Part shown: positions 26,910-35,605 of the stretch, piece after piece
How positions within the stretch are numbered: the stretch's first letter is position 1
Layout: every line of letters begins with the position of its first letter
NCBI RefSeq assembly: GCF_030068475.1
Contig: NZ_JAQOSP010000116.1
Coordinates: 1 to 64,000 of the forward strand
Length of the DNA stretch: 64,000 bases
Source of the DNA: Roseofilum acuticapitatum BLCC-M154
GTDB taxonomy: Bacteria > Cyanobacteriota > Cyanobacteriia > Cyanobacteriales > Desertifilaceae
Direction of reading: 5' to 3'
Made by a program: the position numbers and the translations under genes
Notes under the pieces: model-generated
Seen by the model: the letters and a program-made list of their open reading frames with translations, nothing else
What the model was told of the DNA's origin: nothing
Databases searched by the model: none

Positions 26910-27857
26910 TCAGGTTTGCAAGTGTTCTAGCAGTTGTTCGCGAGACCATTGTCCGAGTTTGAGCAGTGCGTCGGCAAACTTGTCTTTGGGAAGGGCGAGC
27001 ATTTTCTCCTTGACGGCTAAGAGTTCTTCATCTATTTCGGTAAATTTGTCCTTGAAGAAGGCATCGATGAGAGTGGCTCGCTCTTCTTCCCGTTCCCTGG
27101 TGAGTTCTTCTTGGTAGAAGTTAGAGGATCTTACCTTTTCTCGTTCTGTAATGAGTTGTATCTGGGCTTCCATTTCTGGAATAGGTGGAAATTGAGACCA
27201 TTCTTCACGACACAGAAGAACTTTATAAACAGATGGCGTTACTCCTCTTAGACAAGGTAAATGTCCTCTTACAGCTTTTTCAGGATCAAAAATCAAGTCT
27301 TCATACTCAATCCAATCACCATCTTTATACCAACAGAGAATATCAACTAGATCTGTAAATACTGTATCCCTAGATTCTAAGTTACCTCCCACTTGTTTAT
27401 AAAATTGACTTTGAAGACTAAAGCCAAATTTTCCATGACTATATTTGAGCCAAAGACGCTCAATAATCTGTAAATCCTCAGAAGTAACCATTTGCCATTC
27501 ACTTTGGCGCAAACCCTGAAACGACCTATTTCTCGTCAACTTAAGAAAATGTAAGCATGTTTCTTCGTGCGCTTCTTCCCAGCGTCCACTCCTGAACAGA
27601 AAATCTAACCGTAGATAATCTTGTCCAGAAGAAGATTGTAAGGGGATGTCATCTGAAGGTACATCGAGTTCACTTTCTGACTGTAAGGGTTGAGCGTCAG
27701 CAGGAGGAACCGGTCGTGCTTGTATCGTAGCGGATAAACCAGAACCTTTCATCTCTGCAAGCTGCACTTTAAGCGCTTCCTGTTCTTGAGTTAACCGATC
27801 CACCTGTTCCGCGAGCTGGATCAAACGCACCTCAAACCGAGTCTCTACCTCTTCCAT
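26910..27857 (-). CDS. GUN4-domain protein with an N-terminal coiled coil
   Basis: A 315-residue protein. The start is the ATG at 27857 with a GGAG site; a longer frame adds 26 residues with no clear feature. Residues 1-40 form a coiled coil (LAEQVDRLTQEQEALKVQLA). Residues about 80-225 are a GUN4 fold: YLRLDFLFRSGRWEEAHEET, then LWLKYSHGKFGFSLQSQFYK. The C-terminus is charged and helical. True Gun4 binds porphyrins and activates Mg-chelatase; proteins with this domain plus other regions are numerous in cyanobacteria, and their ligands are mostly unknown. Confidence 0.82.
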   Translation of the reverse strand: MEEVETRFEVRLIQLAEQVDRLTQEQEALKVQLAEMKGSGLSATIQARPVPPADAQPLQSESELDVPSDDIPLQSSSGQDYLRLDFLFRSGRWEEAHEETCLHFLKLTRNRSFQGLRQSEWQMVTSEDLQIIERLWLKYSHGKFGFSLQSQFYKQVGGNLESRDTVFTDLVDILCWYKDGDWIEYEDLIFDPEKAVRGHLPCLRGVTPSVYKVLLCREEWSQFPPIPEMEAQIQLITEREKVRSSNFYQEELTREREEERATLIDAFFKDKFTEIDEELLAVKEKMLALPKDKFADALLKLGQWSREQLLEHLQT

Positions 27858-27980
27858 AGTGTTCTCCAAGGGGATGTAAGATTGAGTGGGGGATGACCGG
27901 ATGTTACCGTGATAACCGCGATCAACCCCACCCATGAGTATATCAGGATTGAAGCAATATTAAGCACTCGCTCGTGGTGA

Positions 27981-28035
27981 GGGCGGGTTTATAAAATTGA
28001 TGGGTTGGTATTGTAGATTTGGGTAGAACCCGCCC
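27981..28035. repeat. Inverted repeat GGGCGGGTT..AACCCGCCC
   Basis: Nine-base perfect arms 37 bases apart, ending ten bases before the copA-like stop codon; it could end that transcript. The right arm runs into CCCTACGGGG, which resembles the 28-bp palindrome family. Confidence 0.5.
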
Positions 28036-28045
28036 CTACGGGGAA

Positions 28046-30334
28046 TTAATGGGGTTGAAAGTTTTGTAATCTTAAGGCGTTGGTGACGACGGAAACGGAA
28101 CTTAATGCCATGGCTGCTCCGGCAATCATGGGGTTGAGTAACCAACCGAAAATCGGATATAAAATACCGGCAGCAATGGGAATCGATGCGGTGTTATAAA
28201 CAAAGGCGAAAAAGAGGTTTTGGCGGATGTTCTTTAAGGTGGCATGACTGAGTTGAATGGCGGTGATAATGCCTTGTAAGTCGCCAGAAATTAAGGTGAT
28301 GTCACTGGCAGCGATCGCCACATCGGTTCCTGTACCGATCGCTATTCCGACATCTGCCTGGGCTAAAGCTGGGGCATCATTAATACCATCACCCACCATG
28401 GCGACGATATGTGGATGGGTAGGGGCGTGGGGCCCCTCGCCCCTACGGTTTTGCTGGAGCTTACGAATGATATCGGCTTTGTTTTCGGGACGGACTTGGG
28501 CGAAAATCTGGGTAATTCCCACTTGAGCGGCGATCGCCTCTGCGGTATGCTGATTATCTCCCGTGAGCATCACCACCTCTAACCCCATGCGCTGGAGTCG
28601 CTTAACGACAGCTTCCGAGGAAGGTTTCAGGGCATCGGCGATCGCCAAAATCGCCTCCACTTCTCCATCTACCGCCATCCAAATCACCGTTTTTCCGGCA
28701 CTCTCCCATCGATCTTGATACTCGCTCAAGGGCGCATCCTGAGAAGTTTTCACCCCCAGATTCACCCCCAATTCTTCCATCCATCGCCGAGTTCCCAGTT
28801 GGATCAGGTGGTCAGAAATATACCCCTGCACCCCACAGCCAGGAATAGCCTTAAACTGCTCCGGCTCGCTCAAAGGTTTTTTCACCCCCTGACGCTCGCT
28901 ATAGTCCACTACCGCCTTTCCTAGGGGATGCTCTGAGGATTTTTCTAGGCTGGCTGCCATCTCTAACAGTTTCAATTCATTGCCGTGGGCAGTTCCCAAC
29001 GTGGTGATATAGTCCGTAACCGTGGGTTTGCCTTGCGTCAGGGTTCCAGTCTTATCTAAGACAATGGTTTGCACCTGATGAGCCAATTGCAAACTATCTG
29101 CCCCTTTGATTAAAATCCCCTGTTGTGCCCCTTTTCCCGTTCCCACCATCACCGAGGTAGGGGTGGCTAACCCCAGAGCGCAGGGACAAGCAATGACTAA
29201 TACGCTGACAGTGGTTACCATGGCTAGGGTAAGGTTGCCGGTGAGCAGTATCCAGGTGAGAAACGTGAGGATGGCAATGACTAAAACCGCAGGCACAAAC
29301 CAGGATGTCACGCGATCGGCTAGTTTCTGAATCGGAGCTTTAGAACTTTGAGCCTCTTTCACTAACTGGATAATCTGGGCTAAAACCGTATCTTTGCCGA
29401 CGCGCAGGGCTTCGAGCTGAAAACTACCGGTTTGATTGATGGTTGCACCAATCACTTCATCACCGGGTTGCTTATCCACCGCCACACTTTCCCCGGTAAC
29501 CATGGATTCATCCACCGTTGAGGAACCCTTAACGACTTTACCATCAACGGGAATTTTTTCGCCGGGACGCACCAAGAGGCGATCGCCCACCTGCACCTCA
29601 GTTAAGGGAATATCCTGCTCTTCCCCATCCCGAATTACCCGTGCTGTTTTCGGCTGCAAGCCAATCAGAGCGCGAATAGCCGATGAAGTTTTAGATCTTG
29701 CTTGATGTTCCAGCATTCTGCCCCACAAAATCAGGGTAATAATCACCACTGCTGCCTCATAATACACATCCGCGCTCAAGCCTGCGCCCACAAAAAAACC
29801 AGGAAACAGAGTCGGAAACAAAGAATAGAGATAGGCTGAACCCGTCCCCAAAGCCACCAAGCTATTCATGTCCGCGCTCTTGTGTTTCAAGGCTTTCCAA
29901 GCACCCACAAAAAACGAGCGACCACACCAAAACAGTACCGGAGTGGACACCACCCACTGCAACCAAGGGTTATGGAGCCACATGGGCCAACCCGGTATCG
30001 AAAGTCCCGTCATCATCGGCAAAGACCCCACCACCAACAGCAGCGAAGCGGCTCCCCCAAACCAGAGTTTATGCTGTAATTTCTGGAGTTCTGGATCAGC
30101 CTCTGCTTCCCCCTCTTCCTCTAAGGGAAGATTGGCTTGATATCCTGCATCCGCCACGGCTTGCTGAATAATCTCTAGACTAACCGCACGAGGATTATAC
30201 TTAACCGTCGCCTCTCGCAGCGCAAAATTAACGGTACAGTCTGTAACCCCTGATACTCCTTCAATGGCACTTTCAATCCGTTGGGCACAAGCTGCACATC
30301 CCATCCCTTCTAACTGTAGCGTTTGTTTTTGCAT
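28046..30334 (-). CDS. Copper-translocating P1B-type ATPase
   Basis: A heavy-metal ATPase of about 762 residues. The N-terminal HMA domain has [11 protein letters not shown] (GMxCxxC). The membrane metal motif is [15 protein letters not shown] (CPC); the phosphorylated Asp is in [10 protein letters not shown]; the HP motif is in [10 protein letters not shown]; the hinge is [17 protein letters not shown]. It exports or moves Cu(I) across the plasma or thylakoid membrane (CtaA/PacS-like). A 28-base palindrome is inserted in frame just before the hinge motif (residues about 627-636). The start is the ATG at 30334; the frame extends seven codons further to 30355. There is no metal-responsive regulator next to it. 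Confidence 0.93.
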   Translation of the reverse strand: MQKQTLQLEGMGCAACAQRIESAIEGVSGVTDCTVNFALREATVKYNPRAVSLEIIQQAVADAGYQANLPLEEEGEAEADPELQKLQHKLWFGGAASLLLVVGSLPMMTGLSIPGWPMWLHNPWLQWVVSTPVLFWCGRSFFVGAWKALKHKSADMNSLVALGTGSAYLYSLFPTLFPGFFVGAGLSADVYYEAAVVIITLILWGRMLEHQARSKTSSAIRALIGLQPKTARVIRDGEEQDIPLTEVQVGDRLLVRPGEKIPVDGKVVKGSSTVDESMVTGESVAVDKQPGDEVIGATINQTGSFQLEALRVGKDTVLAQIIQLVKEAQSSKAPIQKLADRVTSWFVPAVLVIAILTFLTWILLTGNLTLAMVTTVSVLVIACPCALGLATPTSVMVGTGKGAQQGILIKGADSLQLAHQVQTIVLDKTGTLTQGKPTVTDYITTLGTAHGNELKLLEMAASLEKSSEHPLGKAVVDYSERQGVKKPLSEPEQFKAIPGCGVQGYISDHLIQLGTRRWMEELGVNLGVKTSQDAPLSEYQDRWESAGKTVIWMAVDGEVEAILAIADALKPSSEAVVKRLQRMGLEVVMLTGDNQHTAEAIAAQVGITQIFAQVRPENKADIIRKLQQNRRGEGPHAPTHPHIVAMVGDGINDAPALAQADVGIAIGTGTDVAIAASDITLISGDLQGIITAIQLSHATLKNIRQNLFFAFVYNTASIPIAAGILYPIFGWLLNPMIAGAAMALSSVSVVTNALRLQNFQPH
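28419..28446 (-). repeat. 28-bp palindrome inserted in frame within the copper ATPase
   Basis: GTAGGGGCG and CGCCCCTAC arms flank GGGGCCCC. It adds [11 protein letters not shown]-type residues between the KLQQN helix and [11 protein letters not shown]. The family normally has only a short loop there. The frame is kept. Confidence 0.8.
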
Positions 30335-30375
30335 TACCTTTACCCTCCAATCCATTCCCTAGAGTTTAAAATCTC

Positions 30376-30895
30376 CAGTTGGGTGGAGAGTCAAGTCATA
30401 CAGCGCTTCGCGCTGTATCGGTGGACAGTAGGAAAAGATCCCCCCTTGCCCCCTGCTTTTTAAGCAGGATTTTCCGCAAGCGGACATGAAAGGGGGATCA
30501 AGATGTCCCACATAAAGCGCGAAAACTGCTGTATCAAGTCCGGATAAAGGGTGAAGAAGCGGGCAAGATGCCCGCACTCCTCAAATCCCTTGAAGAAGCG
30601 GGCAAGATGCCCGCACTCCTCAAATCCCTTGATATGACTGGAGTGGGAGCATCTTGCTCCCTAAATTTTTAATCAGGGTATTTCCGCTTCGCGGACATGA
30701 ACAATCGGACTTGATATGATATCAAGTCCGGTTTCCGCAAGCGGACATGAAAATTTGTGAAGAAGCGGGCAAGATGCCCGCACTCCTCAAATCCCTTGAT
30801 ATGACTGGAGTGGGAGCGTCTCGCTCCCTGGATTTTAATCATGGTATTTCCGCTTCGCGGACATGAACAATCGGACTTGATATCAGAGGGAGGAA
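30376..30895. repeat. Dense palindromic repeat array with nested insertion
   Basis: About 520 bases with no gene. Left part: CAGCGCTTCGCGCTGTATC, then a GATCCCCCCTTG..AAGGGGGATC inverted element split by TTTCCGCAAGCGGACATGAA. Then a 39-base tandem duplication carrying GCGGGCAAGATGCCCGC starts at 30552 and 30591. After that GGGAGCATCTTGCTCCC, TTTCCGCTTCGCGGACATGA and a second full copy from about 30760. It looks like repeated insertion of small elements into one another. Confidence 0.88.
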
Positions 30896-30911
30896 AAGGC
30901 GATCGCCAAAA

Positions 30912-30941
30912 TTAAGGGGCTAGAGTTTTCTAGCCCCTTAA
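30912..30941 (-). terminator. Rho-independent terminator of psbY
   Basis: A perfect 12-bp stem TTAAGGGGCTAG/CTAGCCCCTTAA with a six-base loop. Read leftward, it is followed by TTTT. It begins 30 bases past the psbY stop codon. Confidence 0.82.
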
Positions 30942-30970
30942 CCCATAAAGGAGTGACCTGGTGTGGAAGT

Positions 30971-31093
30971 CTAAGCTTCTCTATTGTTTAAGAAGGTCTG
31001 AATCTGATTTAAAGCGGCTGCACCAATATTGAACAAAGCCCATCCTCCAGCTACAGCTAAGGGTAATAAAACGACCACTACGCGCCAATCCAT
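30971..31093 (-). CDS. psbY: Photosystem II protein PsbY
   Basis: A 40-residue single-TM protein: [19 protein letters not shown], then [19 protein letters not shown], close to the cyanobacterial PsbY pattern (short N-terminus, helix, then a GAAAL.QI motif). PsbY is a peripheral PSII subunit near cytochrome b559. A GGAGG site lies six bases before the ATG, and a strong terminator follows. It is monocistronic. Confidence 0.88.
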   Translation of the reverse strand: MDWRVVVVLLPLAVAGGWALFNIGAAALNQIQTFLNNREA

Positions 31094-31418
31094 GATCTAT
31101 CCTCCAGATTCAGTAAAGTTATTTATCAATTTCTCATACTTCTAGTTGTACCGCAAAGTGGCAGAGTTGGGTAGGTTGGAGAGCGATCGCCGCCCCCTCT
31201 CTTCAGGCCCTCTCCCACATTCATTGAATTAAGAATAGCAATTCTATTGTATAAAAGCTTCATCCTAGTATAAGCTAAGTTCATTGATTTGAAAAAAATG
31301 TTTACATTAACAGGAGTAAACCCTATTTAGAGAGGGCATTTTGGCACAACTAAATTATACTTTAATTCATCCGCTTCATATTACCCAACCCACCGTTTTG
31401 GGTATGGAAGGTTAAGCC
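31094..31418 (+). other. Divergent promoter region between psbY and the kai operon
   Basis: 325 bases with AT-rich stretches, including TTGTATAAAAG and TTTACATTAACAGG. It should hold the divergent promoters of psbY and the kai operon, but I cannot fix the boxes. The ribosome-binding site GGAAGG lies nine bases before the kaiA3-like ATG. No gene was seen. Confidence 0.5.
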
Positions 31419-32297
31419 ATGATCGTTTATTATGTACTATTAATTACCAAAAATACTAATGATTACACTCAAATTAATCGATTTTTAAATGATGTTCCCA
31501 GTTCAGCCACAGCCGATCTAGAGTTTCAAGTGGACTGCTGTCATAACTTAGAAGAAGCGATCGCCCAACTGCGTGCCAAACACTTTGATGTCTTGCTGCT
31601 CTCTCTCAATGCCGCAGATAGTCAAGCAATGGACACCTTACAGAGCTTCCAACAGCAGTTTCCCTACCTTCCCATTGTCGTATTGACCGATAGTAAGGAT
31701 GAAACCCTGCGGGTTCAATGCCTGCAACTGGGGGCCCAGGGCTATCTGGTCAAAGATCAAATCGATAGTAAGCTGTTAGTCTACTCCCTCAGATTGGCGA
31801 TCGAGCAAAAACGCGAACTAGAGATCCTACAACAAAATCAATTAAAACGACTACAAGAACAAGAAATTCTCGGACTAAGGCAAATTGCCGACACTGCCAA
31901 AACCCAGATTACGGCCAAGCTTTTCGGATTATCCCTATTACGAGAATCTTCCCCCGAAATTTTTCAGGAAATCGTGCAACAATATGGAGACTTGATGGAC
32001 TTGTCTATGGAACAAAGAGCATATAAAGTTGAACATAATATTTCTGAACAGCTCAGAAACATGGGAGAACAACTCGGTTTCCTAAAAGCATCTCCTAGAG
32101 ATATAGTTGATATTCATACTGAAGTGTTGAAACAAAAAACCCAGAAAAGTAATCCCGTAAAAGCCCAAGCTTATGTTTCCGAAGGACGATTAATGGTTTT
32201 AGAGTTAATGGGCTATTTAGCCTCTTACTACCGTAAATATTTTATTGGTTTAAGTAAATTAAACGTCACCAAAAACTACCAAAATCTGAAACCGTAA
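31419..32297 (+). CDS. kaiA3: KaiA3-like protein: pseudo-receiver plus KaiA/RsbU-type domain
   Basis: A 292-residue protein in the position kaiA normally takes. Residues 1-130 are a NarL-like receiver fold (FPYLPIVVLTDSKDETLRVQ, GAQGYLVKDQID with the conserved Lys), but the acceptor Asp position in DVLLLSLNAAD is Ser62 and the N-terminal acidic pair is missing. Residues about 160-285 form a helical domain (SPRDIVDIHTEVLKQKTQ, then EGRLMVLELMGYLASYYRKY) resembling KaiA C-terminal and RsbU N-terminal domains, which share a fold. A receiver-KaiA-like chimera next to kaiB3-kaiC3 has been reported as KaiA3 in Synechocystis. Its stop overlaps the kaiB start (TAATG). No canonical KaiA is present in the window. 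Confidence 0.75.
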   Translation: MIVYYVLLITKNTNDYTQINRFLNDVPSSATADLEFQVDCCHNLEEAIAQLRAKHFDVLLLSLNAADSQAMDTLQSFQQQFPYLPIVVLTDSKDETLRVQCLQLGAQGYLVKDQIDSKLLVYSLRLAIEQKRELEILQQNQLKRLQEQEILGLRQIADTAKTQITAKLFGLSLLRESSPEIFQEIVQQYGDLMDLSMEQRAYKVEHNISEQLRNMGEQLGFLKASPRDIVDIHTEVLKQKTQKSNPVKAQAYVSEGRLMVLELMGYLASYYRKYFIGLSKLNVTKNYQNLKP

Positions 32298-32599
32298 TGC
32301 ATTACTATTTACTCAAGCTCTATATTACTGGGAATACGCCTAAATCCCAGCGAGCGATCGCCAATCTTATAGAGATTTGTAATACTCAACTTGAAGATCA
32401 ATATGAACTCAAAATAATTGACGTTTTAGAAGAACCTGAATTAGCGGAAACGGAACGAATTTTAGTCACTCCTACCCTAATTAAGCAACTCCCTCAACCC
32501 ATTCAGAGGATTATTGGAGACCTCTCCAATGCAGATACACTACTCTTGGGACTAGATTTGATTCCAGAGAAGAGGCACAATGAAAGACAAGAATCTTAA
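32297..32599 (+). CDS. kaiB3: Circadian clock protein KaiB (KaiB3-like)
   Basis: A 100-residue thioredoxin-like fold-switching protein. LKLYITGNTPKSQRAIANL (residues 6-24) and LVTPTLIKQLPQPIQRIIGD match the KaiB core; it ends in a charged tail. KaiB binds the CI ring of KaiC during the night phase. It is translationally coupled to the preceding KaiA3-like gene. The KaiB3 label follows from the KaiC type and neighbours, not from a tree. Confidence 0.9.
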   Translation: MHYYLLKLYITGNTPKSQRAIANLIEICNTQLEDQYELKIIDVLEEPELAETERILVTPTLIKQLPQPIQRIIGDLSNADTLLLGLDLIPEKRHNERQES

Positions 32600-32639
32600 G
32601 ATTCCGATCTATTCTATCCTTAGCAATCAAAACACTGTT

Positions 32640-32652
32640 TCCGCTTCGCGGA
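32640..32652 (+). repeat. TCCGC-TTC-GCGGA hairpin touching the kaiC start codon
   Basis: This is the TTTCCGCTTCGCGGACATGAA module of the dispersed repeat family. It lies in the 54-base kaiB-kaiC gap, and its CATGAA end supplies the ATG at 32654. A second ATG in frame at 32660 is free of the repeat. The hairpin may hinder ribosome access. Confidence 0.8.
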
Positions 32653-32653
32653 C

Positions 32654-34195
32654 ATGAAGATGACTGTAGACAAGTATTCAGACTCAGACGCAATTGAGAA
32701 GCTCGAAACCGGTATTCCTGGATTTGACTTTCTCTCCCAAGGGGGACTACCCAAACACCGAGCTACCTTAGTGGTGGGCACAGCAGGGAGTGCAAAAACC
32801 GTATTTGCCACCCAATTTCTGGCTGAAGGGATTAAACGGGGAGACAACGGTATATTTATCACATTTGAAGAACCCCCAAAAGCCATCCGTAAAAATATGC
32901 GCGGGTTTGGTTGGAAAATTCAGCACTGGGAAGAGAATCGTCAATGGGCCTTTGTGGATGCTTCTCCCCAACCTGGAGATAAACCGATCGTCAGTGGGGA
33001 ATACGATCTCGGTGCATTATTAGCCCGGATCGAATTTTCTATTCGTAAATATAAGGCTAAAAGAGTATCAATGGACTCTTTGGGGGCCATTTTTTCTCAC
33101 TTGAGTGATAATGCACAAGTTCGCAGTGACTTATTTAAAATTGCCTCCGTCCTGCGAGAGTTAGAAGTAACTTCTATTCTCACGGCTGAACGTACCTCAG
33201 AATATGGGGAAATAAGTCGCTATGGGGTGGAAGAATTCGTGGCGGATAATGTGGTCATTTTACGCAATGTTCTCTGTGAAGAGAAACGTCGCCGCACCAT
33301 CGAGATCCTTAAATATCGGGGCACAGAACACCAGAATGGGGAATTTCCGTTTACGATCATTCCTAGACAGGGGATTACGATCATACCCCTATCGGCGATC
33401 GAACTCGAACAACGCTCTTCTAATATTCGGATTAGTTCAGGTAGCTTAGAACTCGATCGCATGTGTGGGGGTGGGTTCTTCCGCGATTCCATTATTCTCG
33501 TTTCTGGAGCTACCGGAACCGGGAAAACTTTAATGGTGACCGAATTTATGGTAGGTGGGTTTAAAAATAACGAGCGCTGTCTGCTGTTTGCTTTTGAAGA
33601 GAGTCGCGAACAACTCTATCGCAATGCAATTGGATGGGGGGTAGATTTCCAAAAAATGGAACAAGAAGGCTTGTTAAGAGTCGTCTGTCGCTATCCAGAA
33701 ACTACGGGTTTAGACAGTCATCTGATTCAGATGAAAGAAATTATTGAAGACTTTAAACCCAATCGTGTTGCTGTTGATAGTCTTTCTGCCCTAGAGCGGG
33801 TCTCTAACTTAAAAGGATTTCGAGAATTTATTATTGGCTTAACTTCTTTTATTAAACAACAAGAAGTCGCCGGATTATTTACCTCAACTACGCCCACATT
33901 GGTTGGGGGAACCTCAATTACGGAAGCCCATATTTCCACTATTACAGATTCGATTATTTTACTCAGGTATGTGGAAATGTATGGAGAAATGCGACGGGGA
34001 CTGACCGTTTTAAAAATGCGCGGTTCGATGCATGATAAGGATATTCGTGAGTTTGCGATCGATGGGGAGGGAATGCACATTGGTAAACCTTTCCGTAATG
34101 TGACCGGTATTTTAGCCGGAAATCCTATGTATATTGCCCAAAGTGAGGTCGATCGCCTGACCGGTTTATTCGATCAAGGTGTTGATTTTAGCTAA
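32654..34195 (+). CDS. kaiC3: Circadian clock ATPase/kinase KaiC (KaiC3-like)
   Basis: A 513-residue double RecA-domain hexamer former. CI Walker A is GTAGSAKT at 42-49 (GTSGTGKT in classical KaiC) with FEE at 71-73. CII Walker A is GATGTGKT at 285-292 with catalytic FEES. The autophosphorylation pair is Ser428-Thr429 within HISTITD, and Thr423 matches the third site, so kinase function looks intact. The C-terminal tail lacks the SGSPTRI A-loop sequence of KaiC1. The variant CI loop and tail point to the KaiC3 class rather than KaiC1. The start at 32654 comes from a repeat; 32660 is an alternative. Confidence 0.92.
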   Translation: MKMTVDKYSDSDAIEKLETGIPGFDFLSQGGLPKHRATLVVGTAGSAKTVFATQFLAEGIKRGDNGIFITFEEPPKAIRKNMRGFGWKIQHWEENRQWAFVDASPQPGDKPIVSGEYDLGALLARIEFSIRKYKAKRVSMDSLGAIFSHLSDNAQVRSDLFKIASVLRELEVTSILTAERTSEYGEISRYGVEEFVADNVVILRNVLCEEKRRRTIEILKYRGTEHQNGEFPFTIIPRQGITIIPLSAIELEQRSSNIRISSGSLELDRMCGGGFFRDSIILVSGATGTGKTLMVTEFMVGGFKNNERCLLFAFEESREQLYRNAIGWGVDFQKMEQEGLLRVVCRYPETTGLDSHLIQMKEIIEDFKPNRVAVDSLSALERVSNLKGFREFIIGLTSFIKQQEVAGLFTSTTPTLVGGTSITEAHISTITDSIILLRYVEMYGEMRRGLTVLKMRGSMHDKDIREFAIDGEGMHIGKPFRNVTGILAGNPMYIAQSEVDRLTGLFDQGVDFS

Positions 34196-34212
34196 AGTAA
34201 AAGAGTATTACG

Positions 34213-34707
34213 ATGACTTCTCCCGAACCCTCCCAAGAAGATCGGCAACTCGAACAGGATGCTCGTGCGGGACGCGAGTTTTCCTTAGCCGAACTCATCT
34301 CTCGTGAAGGGGGAGATTTCTTAAAAGGGGAATCTCCTATTCCTAAACTCGCCCAAGCGAGGACGGCAATTAACCGTTTTATTGTTAATCATTTACCGGA
34401 TTCATCTGGATGTTTACAATCGGTTTTACAAACCTGGGTCACTCTGGATGAAGCGAAGATAAGTCAACATTTAGACAAACCGTTACGCGCTCTTGAGGAA
34501 ATCCTTATCTCCATTTTAGAGAATCAACAGTTACTTTATGAATTGGTTAAGCAAGTGGATTTTAAGTGGGGTCAACTCTACGACGAGAAACCCTATTTTC
34601 AGCAACCGGGCGAACCTCCTCATCCAGAGGATGAATATACCCATGAATCGGTCTATGAAACCCTGAATGAGTTTCTGGTCTGTGTAAAGTCAGGGAATGG
34701 GGAATAG
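34213..34707 (+). CDS. Unknown acidic protein of 164 residues behind kaiC3
   Basis: It starts 18 bases after the kaiC stop, on the same strand, so it is probably the fourth gene of the kai operon. It is mainly helical and acidic: an N-terminal charged segment (EDRQLEQDARAGREFSLAEL), a central SLAELISREGGDFLKGESPI block, and a helix EEILISILENQQLLYELVKQ. There is no TM segment and no motif I recognise. Its position suggests a role with the KaiC3 clock, but that is inference only. Confidence 0.75.
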   Translation: MTSPEPSQEDRQLEQDARAGREFSLAELISREGGDFLKGESPIPKLAQARTAINRFIVNHLPDSSGCLQSVLQTWVTLDEAKISQHLDKPLRALEEILISILENQQLLYELVKQVDFKWGQLYDEKPYFQQPGEPPHPEDEYTHESVYETLNEFLVCVKSGNGE

Positions 34708-34816
34708 AATCTCGCTTAAAGATTAAACTTTGTCGGTTTTTCTGGACAAATACCCCCTAGACTTGCGATCATGCAGGGGTGATAAGCGATTGTTTTGGTG
34801 GTGAGGAGAGAGAGTT

Positions 34817-35515
34817 ATGGCAACCATTACGGGAACCCCTTTTAATGATTTTCTGGGTGGAACGCCCTTTTCCGATCTGATTTTAGGTTTGGAGGGTAAT
34901 GATAGCCTCTATGGGGTTGATGATAACGATGAAATCTATGGCCATCAAGGAGTGGATTTAATTTTGGGTAACCGAGGAGATGATGCAATCTTTGGTGGCC
35001 AAGGGAATGATGTGATCTTTGGGGGACAAAATAACGATCGCATCTTTGGCAACCGAGGAGACGATCAGATCAATGGTAACCGGGATGAAGACCAGATTTA
35101 TGGGGGCCAGGGAAATGATATTGTTCGAGGAGGCCAAGGAAATGACCAATTATGGGGGGATTTTGGGGATGATATTCTCTATGGGGATAATGGTAGCGAT
35201 ACGGTAACGGGGGGCGCAGGCAATGATATTTTTGTGATGGGTACGTCTGCTGCACCCAATGCTCGCACTACGGGGGGCCCTCGTTTGGAAGATGCGGATG
35301 TCTTTACGGATTTTCGTTTGGGAGAAGATGTTATCGGTTTAACGAATCGTTTGCGTTTTGAGGATTTGGAAATTTTGCCGGGAATGGGCAATCAAACGAT
35401 TATTAAGGATATACAAACGGGGGATTTTCTGGCTATTGTTGAGGGGGTTAATTCAACTCAGTTGACTGCTGCTAATTTTCGGACTGTACCGGGTGAATTT
35501 ACGATTTGGGTTTAG
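34817..35515 (+). CDS. Calcium-binding RTX-repeat protein
   Basis: A 232-residue protein. From about residue 20 to 145 it is a run of nonapeptide repeats of the GGxGNDxxx type (GGQGNDVIFGGQNNDRIFGN, GGQGNDIVRGGQGNDQLWGD), which bind Ca2+ as a parallel beta-roll after export. The C-terminal about 85 residues (GGAGNDIFVMG, then DFRLGEDVIGLTNRL) resemble the end domain recognised by type I secretion. It has no Sec signal. A GAGGAGAGAG ribosome-binding site precedes the ATG. No HlyB/HlyD-type exporter is near. Function is probably adhesive or protective. Confidence 0.88.
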   Translation: MATITGTPFNDFLGGTPFSDLILGLEGNDSLYGVDDNDEIYGHQGVDLILGNRGDDAIFGGQGNDVIFGGQNNDRIFGNRGDDQINGNRDEDQIYGGQGNDIVRGGQGNDQLWGDFGDDILYGDNGSDTVTGGAGNDIFVMGTSAAPNARTTGGPRLEDADVFTDFRLGEDVIGLTNRLRFEDLEILPGMGNQTIIKDIQTGDFLAIVEGVNSTQLTAANFRTVPGEFTIWV

Positions 35516-35605
35516 TTGCTTTTGAATGAGGTGACGGTAATCCGTATGGAAGCTCTCCCATGGGATTGATTATCATAAATATAGCAATTGTTCTTGGAGA
35601 AGAGA

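Noticed and set aside
30550-30640. Two identical 39-base units looked like the start of a CRISPR array
   Set aside because: There are only two units, directly adjacent with no unique spacer, and each holds the dispersed GCGGGCAAGATGCCCGC palindrome. No cas gene is near.
31419-32297. Classical KaiA
   Set aside because: The receiver is of NarL type, and the C-terminal domain differs from classical KaiA; it fits KaiA3 better.
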